A stretch of 58,693 bases of DNA, taken from assembly GCA_017467805.1 (NCBI GenBank), contig JAFUKJ010000024.1, forward strand, positions 1 through 58,693, read 5' to 3'. Position 1 is the first letter of the stretch. The number at the start of each line of letters is the position of its first letter. Made by a program: the position numbers and the translations under genes. Below are positions 50,049 to 57,419 of this stretch, one piece after another. This DNA comes from Lachnospiraceae bacterium (GTDB lineage Bacteria; Bacillota; Clostridia; Lachnospirales; Lachnospiraceae). Under the pieces are notes generated by a model that did not search any database, had not been told where the DNA came from, and saw nothing but the letters and a program-made list of their open reading frames with translations.

Positions 50049-50720
50049 TTAAAGTAATTTATCAGTTGTTATATCGGCTGTGGCAGTGTCTTTTACGACA
50101 ACATTGCCTTCATCTGTAGGTTCAGCAGCTTCCTCTTCCTTATTCATGAGCTTGTCAAATTTGGCAAGAACTGCATCATAGGTTTTCTGAGAGATTTCAG
50201 GGAGCTTACCGCCCCAGGTTTCCTCTGCCTGCTCATATCCCTTTAAGAAAGCATTCTTCATTTCTTCTAAAGCTTCCTCATCATCACCTGCAAGTGCCTT
50301 GGCGAAATCAATAATTCTCTGTGAGGTTTGTTCTACACCCCAGTAGCCGTCTTCAGATATATCTTCCTGTGCTTTTTTCTTGGTAGCTTCATCCACTGTG
50401 AAATCACCTTTAGCAAGGAATTTCCAAATATCTGTAGCGTTACCAAAGGTTTCTGCCTGCTTAGACATCATATTGGTAACTAATTGTGTGAGCTGTTCCT
50501 GACGTCTCTCCTGATCAGCCTTTAACTGTTCAATGATTGCTTCGCGGTCAGCTTCGGTAATTTCTTTTTTCTCATATACTGCAGCAGTATCAGCTGTAGT
50601 TTTTTCAGTAGTAGCAGCTTCTGTTGCAGAAGCAGTAGTATTTTCAATTTTTTCTTTCGCGGTAGTATTAGAAGTATACATATCGCTGATATTGGTATTA
50701 TTAATTCCATTTACGCTCAT
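50049..50720 (-). CDS. Conserved hypothetical protein, Ala/Thr-rich N-terminus
   Basis: I do not recognise a named family. The 223-aa product starts MSVNGI..., has a low-complexity Thr/Ala/Glu-rich stretch (about 20-50), then a helical part with a DREAIIEQLKADQERRQEQL coil, WKFLAKGDFTVDEATK, and a C-terminal block DFAKALAGDDEEALEEM followed by KGYEQAEETWGGKLPEIS. No signal peptide or membrane segment. Similar C-terminal blocks occur, from memory, in uncharacterised clostridial proteins. The start may be GTG 50729 or ATG 50720; I prefer the ATG, which has AGGTG 6 bases upstream. Confidence 0.7.
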   Translation of the reverse strand: MSVNGINNTNISDMYTSNTTAKEKIENTTASATEAATTEKTTADTAAVYEKKEITEADREAIIEQLKADQERRQEQLTQLVTNMMSKQAETFGNATDIWKFLAKGDFTVDEATKKKAQEDISEDGYWGVEQTSQRIIDFAKALAGDDEEALEEMKNAFLKGYEQAEETWGGKLPEISQKTYDAVLAKFDKLMNKEEEAAEPTDEGNVVVKDTATADITTDKLL

Positions 50721-50893
50721 ACCAATCACCTATTTCCTTTCTTATCCATGAAATACGTCTAATATTGACGACTCATTGTGCATCCATGCTTCTTGTATAG
50801 TGTGTATCGGTCAAAGTAAGGCTAAGCTTTAGCTTTTTCATTGATTTTCTTTTAGAAATTGTATATAATTTAATACAATGTAATAAGAATTCA

Positions 50894-50930
50894 GAGCAAA
50901 AGGAAAGCCTCGAAGAGGCGATTTTGCGAA
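50894..50930 (+). repeat. Orphan hairpin of element A in the ispE leader
   Basis: GAGCAAAAGGAAAG, then GCCTC-GAA-GAGGC, then GATTTTGCGAA. This is the fourth stem of element A with the loop strings conserved but a different apical stem (GTGC/GCAC at 3795-3805, GCCT/AGGC in copy 2). The outer arms of element A are absent. It lies 34 bp before the ispE start, in the same orientation. Confidence 0.75.
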
Positions 50931-50964
50931 TAATGGCAGAACAACGATAAGTATGGAGTGAATC

Positions 50965-51840
50965 ATGGATAAGATGGAATGTAAAGCGAGAGCGAAGGTA
51001 AATCTCGGGCTTGATGTATGCAGACGCTTGGAAAATGGCTATCATGAGGTAAAGATGGTCATGCAGATGATAGATTTGTATGACGTATTAGAGTTTACCC
51101 GCAGAAAGGATCCTGATATTATTCTTTCGGTAGATAGCAGAGATGCGCTGGGAGATATTTCTAATAATCTTATTTTTAAGGCGGCAAAGCTGATGATTGG
51201 AAGATTTTCTATTAAGGAGGGAATCGAGATTCATCTTAGCAAAAACATTCCTGTAGCGGCTGGTATGGCAGGCGGCAGTACTGATGCAGCAGCTACAATT
51301 ATGGCTATGAATGAGATATTTGAACTGGGACAGACGAAGGAACAGCTTATGGAGCTGGCATTGCAGTTAGGAGCGGATGTTCCGTTTTGCATTATGGGCG
51401 GAACGGCATTGGCTGAGGGTATTGGTGAGAAGCTGACAAAGCTTCCTGCACCGCCACAGACAGTAGTGTTAATTGCGAAGCCTTCTGTTATGGTATCAAC
51501 TAAGGAAGTATATGAGAATTTGAGATTGGATGCACTAGAGAAGCATCCTGATATTGATGGAATGGTGGATGCCATCCATGCAGGTAATCTTGCAGGGATA
51601 TCCGATAGGATGGAGAATGTTTTGGAGTCAGTTACGATAGCATTACATCCTGAGATTGAGAAGATAAAGACCTTTATGAAAGAGCATAAGGCAATCAATG
51701 CGATGATGAGTGGAAGTGGTCCGACTGTGTTTGGTTTGTATGCCTCAAAGGAGGAAGCACAGGCGGCTGCAGATGCTTTGAAGGAGACAGGACTTGCCAG
51801 AGATATATGTGTGACAGAATTTTACAACGAAGAAAGGTAG
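50965..51840 (+). CDS. ispE: 4-diphosphocytidyl-2-C-methyl-D-erythritol kinase
   Basis: GHMP kinase of the MEP isoprenoid pathway, 291 aa. N-terminal ARAKVNLGLDVCRRLENGYHEV, the ATP loop IPVAAGMAGGSTDAAA (about 93-108), ADVPFCIMGGTALAEGIGE and the C-terminal MMSGSGPTVFGLY are diagnostic. The ribosome site is GGAGTG. A GntR-type regulator starts 9 bp after its stop, so the two share a transcript; no functional link is known. Confidence 0.96.
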   Translation: MDKMECKARAKVNLGLDVCRRLENGYHEVKMVMQMIDLYDVLEFTRRKDPDIILSVDSRDALGDISNNLIFKAAKLMIGRFSIKEGIEIHLSKNIPVAAGMAGGSTDAAATIMAMNEIFELGQTKEQLMELALQLGADVPFCIMGGTALAEGIGEKLTKLPAPPQTVVLIAKPSVMVSTKEVYENLRLDALEKHPDIDGMVDAIHAGNLAGISDRMENVLESVTIALHPEIEKIKTFMKEHKAINAMMSGSGPTVFGLYASKEEAQAAADALKETGLARDICVTEFYNEER

Positions 51841-51849
51841 CGGATAAGT

Positions 51850-52536
51850 ATGAGTGATAACTTACAAGTAAAGGCTGATGAATTTTTACCTCTGCGAGAT
51901 GTTGTATTCAATACCCTCAGACAAGCCATATTAACAGGCGAGATGAAGCCTGGCGAAAGATTGATGGAGATTCATCTGGCGAATAAGCTGGGTGTCAGCA
52001 GGACTCCGATTCGAGAAGCAATCCGTAAGCTTGAGCTGGAAGGATTGGTAATCATGATTCCGAGAAGAGGCGCGGAGGTTGCTCAGATTACATGGAAGAA
52101 TCTCAAGGATGTTCTGGAGGTCAGAAAGGTATTGGATGTGCTGGCAATAGAGCTTGCCTGTGAACGTATGACAAGAGAGGAGCTTGCGCAGCTTAAGACT
52201 GCCTGTGAGGAGTTTGAGGCAGCAACTATAACACAGGATGCTACGGTGATTGCCAAGGCAGATGTGGCACTCCATGATATTATTGTGGCTTCTACCAGAA
52301 ATGACAGATTGATTCAGCTTGTAAATAATCTCGCGGAGCAAATGTACCGTTACAGATTCGAATATATTAAGGATATGAGCCAGCATCATATATTAGTAGA
52401 AGAACATAATGCGATGTACCAGAGTATTCTGCAGAAGGATAAGGAGTCTGCGGCGGCTGTTGTACGCAAGCATGTAGACAATCAGGAAGAAGCGATTATC
52501 AAGCAGCTACAGCTGGAGCGCGTCGAGACGAAATAG
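51850..52536 (+). CDS. GntR-family (FCD domain) transcriptional regulator
   Basis: DNA-binding repressor or activator of the FadR/VanR subfamily, 228 aa. The winged helix-turn-helix (residues 15-85) shows VFNTLRQAILTGEMKPGERL and LANKLGVSRTPIREAIRKL. The C-terminal FCD domain has the metal-binding pattern DVALHDIIVASTRN and later HNAMYQ/VRKHV histidines. FCD regulators usually sense small organic acids; no target gene is evident here. It is translated just after ispE. Confidence 0.9.
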   Translation: MSDNLQVKADEFLPLRDVVFNTLRQAILTGEMKPGERLMEIHLANKLGVSRTPIREAIRKLELEGLVIMIPRRGAEVAQITWKNLKDVLEVRKVLDVLAIELACERMTREELAQLKTACEEFEAATITQDATVIAKADVALHDIIVASTRNDRLIQLVNNLAEQMYRYRFEYIKDMSQHHILVEEHNAMYQSILQKDKESAAAVVRKHVDNQEEAIIKQLQLERVETK

Positions 52537-52559
52537 TAATTATAATAGAAAGACTTTGT

Positions 52560-52590
52560 ATAATGGACAGAATTTCTGTCCATTATGTTA
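52560..52590 (+). terminator. Probable terminator after the GntR gene
   Basis: ATAATGGACAGA (52560-52571) pairs with TCTGTCCATTAT (52575-52586), perfect; the tail GTTATT is modest. Confidence 0.7.
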
Positions 52591-52628
52591 TTAGATGAAT
52601 ATTTTTAATAACATTAGGGGGCAGAGTC

Positions 52629-52859
52629 ATGAAGAAGTGGAAAAATGTAATTACGACATTTGGAATATTATTATGGATAGGGGCGATTAGTCCAGAGATT
52701 TTTGTGGACCCTGCAATGGGATGCTTTGTTGATGAAGAAGGAGAGGCTCTGACAGAGGAAGAAGCAAGACAACTGTTTGAGGAGTTGTTTCTACAGGAGG
52801 ATGGACAGGTTCAGATAACCTTTCGTAGCAGAATCTGGGAATGGTTCATGAGCCGATAG
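52629..52859 (+). CDS. Small single-pass membrane protein, unknown
   Basis: A 76-aa protein with a hydrophobic N-terminal segment (about residues 8-25, VITTFGILLWIGAISPEIF) and an acidic tail rich in Glu (EEGEALTEEEARQLFEELF) ending in a basic FRSRIWEWFMSR. Ribosome site GGGGGG 7 bases before the ATG. It lies 10 bp before a DUF1934 gene whose ribosome site overlaps its end, so they are co-expressed. I recognise no family. Confidence 0.65.
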   Translation: MKKWKNVITTFGILLWIGAISPEIFVDPAMGCFVDEEGEALTEEEARQLFEELFLQEDGQVQITFRSRIWEWFMSR

Positions 52860-52869
52860 GAGGATAGTA

Positions 52870-53325
52870 ATGACAAAAGAGGTATTAATATCGATAAGAG
52901 GCTTGCAGATTGGCGAGGATGCGGCAAATGAAGAGGAATTTGAGCAGATAGAAACAATCTGTACAGGAGAATATTTTTATAGAAACGGTTCTCACTTTGT
53001 ATTATATGATGAGCTTATGGAGGGTTTTGAGGAGCCATGCCGTAATATGCTTAAGTTTCGAGAAAAGGAATTTTCACAGACGAGAAAAGGTCCTGTAAAT
53101 GTGCAGATGGTGTTTGAAGACGGTAAAAAGACCATGACAAGCTATGTGACACCGTTTGGAAATATCATGATGTCCTTTGATACAGACGTAATAGAGATAG
53201 AGGAGACAGAGGACTTGATTAAGGTACATATTTCCTATGTATTAGAGGCGAATTGTCAGTTTGTTGCCAATTGCAATATTTATGTAGAAATCAAAGCTAA
53301 GGAAAGTGCAGATAAGACGCCGTAA
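52870..53325 (+). CDS. DUF1934 family beta-barrel protein
   Basis: A cytoplasmic 151-aa protein of the DUF1934 (YwiB-like, calycin-type) family. It starts KEVLISIRGLQIG, continues with a Glu-rich turn, YFYRNGSHFVLYDE, the RKGPVNVQMVFEDGKKTMTSY strand pair and YVTPFGNIMMSFDT, and ends with YVLEANCQFVANCNIYVEIK. The function is unknown. It is in an operon with the small membrane protein before it and ends at a terminator. Confidence 0.82.
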   Translation: MTKEVLISIRGLQIGEDAANEEEFEQIETICTGEYFYRNGSHFVLYDELMEGFEEPCRNMLKFREKEFSQTRKGPVNVQMVFEDGKKTMTSYVTPFGNIMMSFDTDVIEIEETEDLIKVHISYVLEANCQFVANCNIYVEIKAKESADKTP

Positions 53326-53341
53326 AGCTTGATGAAAATAA

Positions 53342-53387
53342 AAAGAACACTTCGTAATGTGCTTATAACACATTGGAAGTGTTCTTT
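53342..53387. terminator. Bidirectional terminator after the DUF1934 gene
   Basis: AAAGAACACTTC (53342-53353) pairs with GAAGTGTTCTTT (53376-53387), with an inner AATGTG/CACATT stem. It serves the converging gene at 53402 too. Confidence 0.85.
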
Positions 53388-53401
53388 ATTGTTGTGGTTG
53401 C

Positions 53402-53875
53402 TTATTTGATTGGCTTAGCGCCAGCCTTCTCCTGCATCTTATCAACCCATGCCTTAAGCTTGCCCTTCTTCTTACCTGCAACTGGAGTAGCCATACTTCC
53501 GCGGATACCCTTAACCTCTGTGATATAGATACCGCTGATAGTTGCCTTTACTTCCTTCTTAACAGGAATGCTGTCAAAGATTGCATTATCTGCAATTAAT
53601 GACATAATCTGTGGTCCAATCTTAGCTTTAACGATAGGGAACTTAGCACGTCTTGCCATCTTAGGTGTCTGTGCAATAACCGCAGCGGGAAGACCCGATT
53701 CGGAAAGTTTAACTCTCTTCTTGTCAATTACCAAAATATTAACAGTCTGTTTGGTAGCCTCAATCTGAGCTTCCTGTTCAGCCTGCTTCTTCTGCATCTT
53801 TTTACCAACAAAATATAATATAACTAAAAGAACAGCCAAAACAATTACAATACCTAATAAAATTTTCCAGAACAC
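53402..53875 (-). CDS. Membrane-anchored protein of unknown function
   Basis: A 157-aa protein with an N-terminal transmembrane helix (residues 2-23, FWKILLGIVIVLAVLLVILYF), a charged coil (KKMQKKQAEQEAQIEATKQ), then a basic domain with ILVIDKKRVKLSESGLP, RRAKFPIVKAKIGPQIMSLI and a Lys-rich tail. GTG start at 53875, fixed by AGGAGG 6-7 bases upstream. Similar proteins occur in Lachnospiraceae from memory; no function is known. Confidence 0.72.
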   Translation of the reverse strand: MFWKILLGIVIVLAVLLVILYFVGKKMQKKQAEQEAQIEATKQTVNILVIDKKRVKLSESGLPAAVIAQTPKMARRAKFPIVKAKIGPQIMSLIADNAIFDSIPVKKEVKATISGIYITEVKGIRGSMATPVAGKKKGKLKAWVDKMQEKAGAKPIK

Positions 53876-54177
53876 AATAAACCTCCTACTAACTTTAAAC
53901 TCATATGGATTGTAACATTAAATACAGTAAAGCGCAAGGTTTCAAAGGATGAAAAAAACATAAAAAGTAGACTGGTGATTATGCCATGATTTTCTATCAA
54001 ATATTACAAGGATAGTGATGTTTATTCGTTAAATATATCTCTTCCCAAGTGAAGGATTTTGTGGTATAAAAGATATATCGTGTGTTTTTTATAGGCACAC
54101 TGTTTCATGTAGGGACATAGGTAGTTTACTAAAAGGAAAGACAACAATTTAAGGATTATTTAGATGGGAGTTATATC
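53876..54177. other. 302-bp divergent intergenic region
   Basis: No gene seen. It must hold promoters for the minus-strand membrane protein and the plus-strand FKBP lipoprotein. A short GTGTG/CACAC hairpin with a T-rich loop lies near 54080-54102. GGGAG at 54163-54169 is the ribosome site for the lipoprotein. No riboswitch or repeat was recognised. Confidence 0.45.
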
Positions 54178-55356
54178 ATGAAAAGAAAGTTATTAGCGAT
54201 GGGTTTAGCCGTAGCAATGGTATTAAGTGTAAGTGCATGCGGTAAGGAGGAAGTATCGACAGATACAGTGACAGGAGAGCAGACAGTAGAGAGAGAGAGT
54301 ACACAGGAGAGCGTTGTAGCAGAGACAGAGACATCAGCAGAGGAAGCAACAATTGTTGATATTACAGCTTTGGATATGTCAGAGTACGTTACATTGAATC
54401 AGTACGATGGAATGACAGTACAGGTAAGCAAGACAGAAGTAACAGATGAGAATACAGAGTATTATATTAATAACAATATTTTAAAAACATATCCTATTAC
54501 AGACAGAGCAGTAGCGACAGGGGATGTTGCATTAATCGATTATGTTGGTAAGAAGGATGGCGTTACATTTGAAGGTGGTTCTTATGAAGGCTATGAGCTT
54601 GAGATTGGTTCAGGCAACTTCATTCCTGGTTTTGAGGATGGATTAGTAGGTGTTATGCCAGGTACTACAGTAGATTTGAATCTTACTTTCCCTGAGGATT
54701 ATGGTAATGCAGAGCTTGCAGGTCAGGCTGTAGTATTTACAGTAACTGTACATTCTATTAATGGAACAACAGATTATGCAAATGTAACACCAGAGCAGAT
54801 GGCATTGATGGGATTAACATATCAGACTAAGGACGAGCTTTGGGAGGCTGGTAAGCAGCTTCTTGCAGAGGAGTTGGCGGCAGCATACGAGAGCAATGTT
54901 AAGGGTGCAATCTTTGCAAAGCTTTACGAAGAGTGTCAGGTAACATCTGCTCCTGCAGAGCTTGTTGAGGAAGAGCTTAATGGAAGCATGACATATATGG
55001 AGATGATTTGTCAGGCATATTATGCATGTGACCTTGAGACATATGTAACTGCTATGTATGGCATGACACTTGATGAGTTCAAGGAGGAAATGAGAGCTAC
55101 AGCTGAAGAGACTGTTAAGCAGTACCTTGTTATTGAAGCAACAGCAAAGGATATGGGCATTGAGTTAACAGAGGAAGAGTTCATGGCAGTTGTAGAAGAG
55201 GATGCAGCATATGCGGGTTATGCATCAGCAGAAGAGTATTTAGCAGATTCAGGTAAGACAGCTATCCGTGCTACATTACTTTACGATAAGGTAATGGAAG
55301 AGTTACTTAAGTGTGTAGTTGTTGAAGACATCGTTGAGGATGTTACAATCGAATAA
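54178..55356 (+). CDS. FKBP-domain lipoprotein with trigger-factor-like C-terminus
   Basis: Predicted extracellular peptidyl-prolyl isomerase and foldase, 392 aa. The lipobox SVSA-C gives Cys21, followed by a Thr/Glu-rich linker. FKBP domain about 105-200 (VALIDYVGKKDGVTFEGG, IPGFEDGLVGVMPGTTVDL). The remaining 190 residues match the trigger-factor C-terminal arm pattern (YLVIEATAKDMGIELTEEEF). A lipid-anchored trigger factor fits a role in folding secreted proteins at the membrane. Single gene with a terminator. Confidence 0.9.
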   Translation: MKRKLLAMGLAVAMVLSVSACGKEEVSTDTVTGEQTVERESTQESVVAETETSAEEATIVDITALDMSEYVTLNQYDGMTVQVSKTEVTDENTEYYINNNILKTYPITDRAVATGDVALIDYVGKKDGVTFEGGSYEGYELEIGSGNFIPGFEDGLVGVMPGTTVDLNLTFPEDYGNAELAGQAVVFTVTVHSINGTTDYANVTPEQMALMGLTYQTKDELWEAGKQLLAEELAAAYESNVKGAIFAKLYEECQVTSAPAELVEEELNGSMTYMEMICQAYYACDLETYVTAMYGMTLDEFKEEMRATAEETVKQYLVIEATAKDMGIELTEEEFMAVVEEDAAYAGYASAEEYLADSGKTAIRATLLYDKVMEELLKCVVVEDIVEDVTIE

Positions 55357-55378
55357 TCAGATTAAATGAAGAATATGG

Positions 55379-55418
55379 AAGTGTCTGTAGCGGAGAAATC
55401 TGTTACAGACACTTTTTT
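55379..55418 (+). terminator. Terminator after the FKBP lipoprotein gene
   Basis: AAGTGTCTGTA (55379-55389) pairs with TACAGACACTT (55404-55414), followed by TTTT. Confidence 0.88.
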
Positions 55419-55481
55419 ATGCAAATTAATAATGCTATAATAATGATATAGTATTAATAGTTGATATATGGGGAATGGTAA

Positions 55482-56660
55482 ATGAGAAAAAGAATCGTAA
55501 GATTATTATGCCTATCATTGGCGATGTTACTGGTGGTACATACGAATATGTCCGTGTGGGCAGATAAGATAAGTGATTTGAAGGAACAGAACAAGCAGGA
55601 CCAGGCTGCCCTTGATGAACTTGACGAAGAGATGGAGAATCTGGAGTTAGAGCAGGAGGGAATTGCCAGCGATATGCAGGAGGTTGAGCTTGCGATTGTC
55701 GATTTGATGGCAAGTATCGCTTTGATAGAAGAGGATATTGAGACAAAGCAGTCGGAAATTGCCCAGGCGGAGCTTGATTTGACAGCGGCACAAGTACAAG
55801 AGCAAGAGCAGTATGAGGCGATGAAGCTTCGTATTCAATATATGTATGAAAAGGGGGAAACCTCTTATCTTGAATTGCTGATGCAGGCTTCTTCTTTTCA
55901 AAGTGCATTGAATAATGCTGATTACATAGAGCAGATGTATGCATATGATAGAAAGATGCTGACACAGTATGAGGAAACAAGACAGCAGATAGAAGAGATG
56001 AAGGAAAGTCTTGAATTGGAGTATGCAGAGCTTGAGGTATCCAAGGCAGAGTGCGAGATGGAGCAGGCAGGCTTGGAGGATGCACTTGCAGAACTTGCGA
56101 AGCTTAGTGAGGATTATGAGTTACAGATCAGCAAGGCAAAGCAAGAGGCAGAGGTCTATAAGAGCAAGATTAAGAAACAGAATGCTGAGATTAAGAAGCT
56201 CGAGGAAGAAGCTGCTAGAAAAGCTAGGGAAGAGGCTGAAAGACTGGCAGCAATGAAGAATAAGCCTATCGGAACAGCTAAGGTAGACACGGCATCTATT
56301 ATGGCAGCAAACGGTAGCGCAAAAGGTAAGGAAATCGCGATTTATGCCTGTGGATTTGTTGGCAATAAGTATGTTTGGGGTGGTACAAGCCTTACAAATG
56401 GTGCGGATTGTTCAGGCTTTACGCAGTCAGTGTATAAGGCATTTGGTTATAAGATTCCAAGAACCTCTTATCAGCAGAGAAGTGCAGGAAAAGCAGTTAC
56501 TTATGCGGAGGCTCAGCCTGGAGATTTGATTTGCTATGCAGGACATGTTGCCATGTACATTGGTAATGGCAGGATTGTACATGCAAGTTCGGCGAAGACG
56601 GGTATTATTATAGGTTATGCTACTTATAAGCCAATATTAGCGGTAAGAAGAATTGTATAA
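55482..56660 (+). CDS. Secreted coiled-coil NlpC/P60 peptidoglycan hydrolase
   Basis: Cell-wall peptidase of 392 aa. A signal peptide (1-27, cut near VWA-DK) is followed by a long coiled coil (about 30-255) of the PcsB/CwlO type, rich in Glu, Gln and Lys with a break near the YMYEKGETSYLELLM segment. The NlpC/P60 domain (about 280-392) has catalytic Cys in NGADCSGFTQ (about 310), His in AGHVAMYIG and a third residue in IVHASS. CwlO-type enzymes cut D-gamma-glutamyl-diaminopimelate bonds and are usually controlled through the coil by FtsEX; that control is inferred. Confidence 0.92.
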   Translation: MRKRIVRLLCLSLAMLLVVHTNMSVWADKISDLKEQNKQDQAALDELDEEMENLELEQEGIASDMQEVELAIVDLMASIALIEEDIETKQSEIAQAELDLTAAQVQEQEQYEAMKLRIQYMYEKGETSYLELLMQASSFQSALNNADYIEQMYAYDRKMLTQYEETRQQIEEMKESLELEYAELEVSKAECEMEQAGLEDALAELAKLSEDYELQISKAKQEAEVYKSKIKKQNAEIKKLEEEAARKAREEAERLAAMKNKPIGTAKVDTASIMAANGSAKGKEIAIYACGFVGNKYVWGGTSLTNGADCSGFTQSVYKAFGYKIPRTSYQQRSAGKAVTYAEAQPGDLICYAGHVAMYIGNGRIVHASSAKTGIIIGYATYKPILAVRRIV

Positions 56661-56671
56661 TTGAGATATGG

Positions 56672-56710
56672 GAGACTGTACATATAAGTATGTATGGTCT
56701 CTTTGTTTAT
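56672..56710 (+). terminator. Probable terminator after the NlpC/P60 gene
   Basis: GAGACTGTACATA (56672-56684) pairs with TATGTATGGTCTC (56689-56701) through 11 Watson-Crick and two G-U pairs, followed by TTTGTTTATT. Confidence 0.7.
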
Positions 56711-56752
56711 TTCTTACAAAGGAGATTACTCTATTTTGTGAATATGTAGTAA

Positions 56753-56820
56753 TTGTCACAATGAAAATTGTAGTGTTATAATAAAGGAAACTCGGAAACT
56801 AAAAAGAGTTTCCAAGTTTC
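56753..56820 (+). promoter_or_regulatory. Promoter with large operator for the TetR gene
   Basis: TTGTCA (56753-56758) and TATAAT (56777-56782) with an 18-bp spacer form a good sigma-A promoter. Immediately downstream, GAAACTCGGAAACT (56787-56800) and AGTTTCCAAGTTTC (56807-56820) are a 14-bp inverted repeat with one mismatch, covering the expected transcription start, a classic repressor position. Confidence 0.75.
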
Positions 56821-56854
56821 TGATAAAAGGATTTCCTTTAAGGAGGACAACAAA

Positions 56855-57415
56855 ATGAACGAGATAAAAGAGAAGATTATCAATGCAGCAATAGACGAAT
56901 TTGGTAAAAAGGGATTGAAGTTTACCATGGACGATATTGCGAAGAATCTTGGAATGAGTAAGAAGACATTATATAACGTATATGCAAATAAAGAGGAAAT
57001 GCTGCTGGAGCTTGCGGATTACTGCTTTGCAGATATTAAGCGAAGTGAACGCGAGATTGCAGAGAATCCTGATATGGATATTGTGACAAAGATAGAGAAG
57101 ATTATGGTGGTACTACCTGAGAGATATCAGAATATCGGTTTGAATAATCTATATCAGTTACAAGAGAAGTTTCCTAATATTTACGGTAGAGTAGCCAATT
57201 ACTTGGCAACAGATTGGGATACAACCATAGCATTGTTAGAGGAAGGTATGGCGCAGGGAGTGATTCGCCCGATTTCCATACCGATTGTCAAGACAATGGT
57301 AGAGGGAACGATTCAGAGGTTCTTTGCAGAGGGTGTGTTGGTAGAGAATGGAATTGGCTATGAAGAGGCTCTGCAGGAGATGATAAGTATCATTATGCGA
57401 GGAATAAAGGAGTAA
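56855..57415 (+). CDS. TetR-family transcriptional regulator
   Basis: A 186-aa repressor. The N-terminal helix-turn-helix (residues 6-52) shows KIINAAIDEFGKKGLKFTMDD and IAKNLGMSKKTLYNVYANKEEM; the C-terminal helical domain should bind a ligand. Ribosome site AAGGAGG 8 bases before the ATG. It is preceded by a promoter overlapped by a large inverted repeat, probably its own operator. The beta-galactosidase gene starts 5 bp after its stop, with the ribosome site inside the tetR end, so the regulator and enzyme form one operon and it probably represses both. Confidence 0.92.
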   Translation: MNEIKEKIINAAIDEFGKKGLKFTMDDIAKNLGMSKKTLYNVYANKEEMLLELADYCFADIKRSEREIAENPDMDIVTKIEKIMVVLPERYQNIGLNNLYQLQEKFPNIYGRVANYLATDWDTTIALLEEGMAQGVIRPISIPIVKTMVEGTIQRFFAEGVLVENGIGYEEALQEMISIIMRGIKE

Positions 57416-57419
57416 GAAA

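Noticed and set aside
55435-56085. 216-codon minus-strand open frame opposite the NlpC/P60 gene
   Set aside because: Low-complexity Pro/Ser/His product, no ribosome site, entirely overlapped by a well-supported gene.
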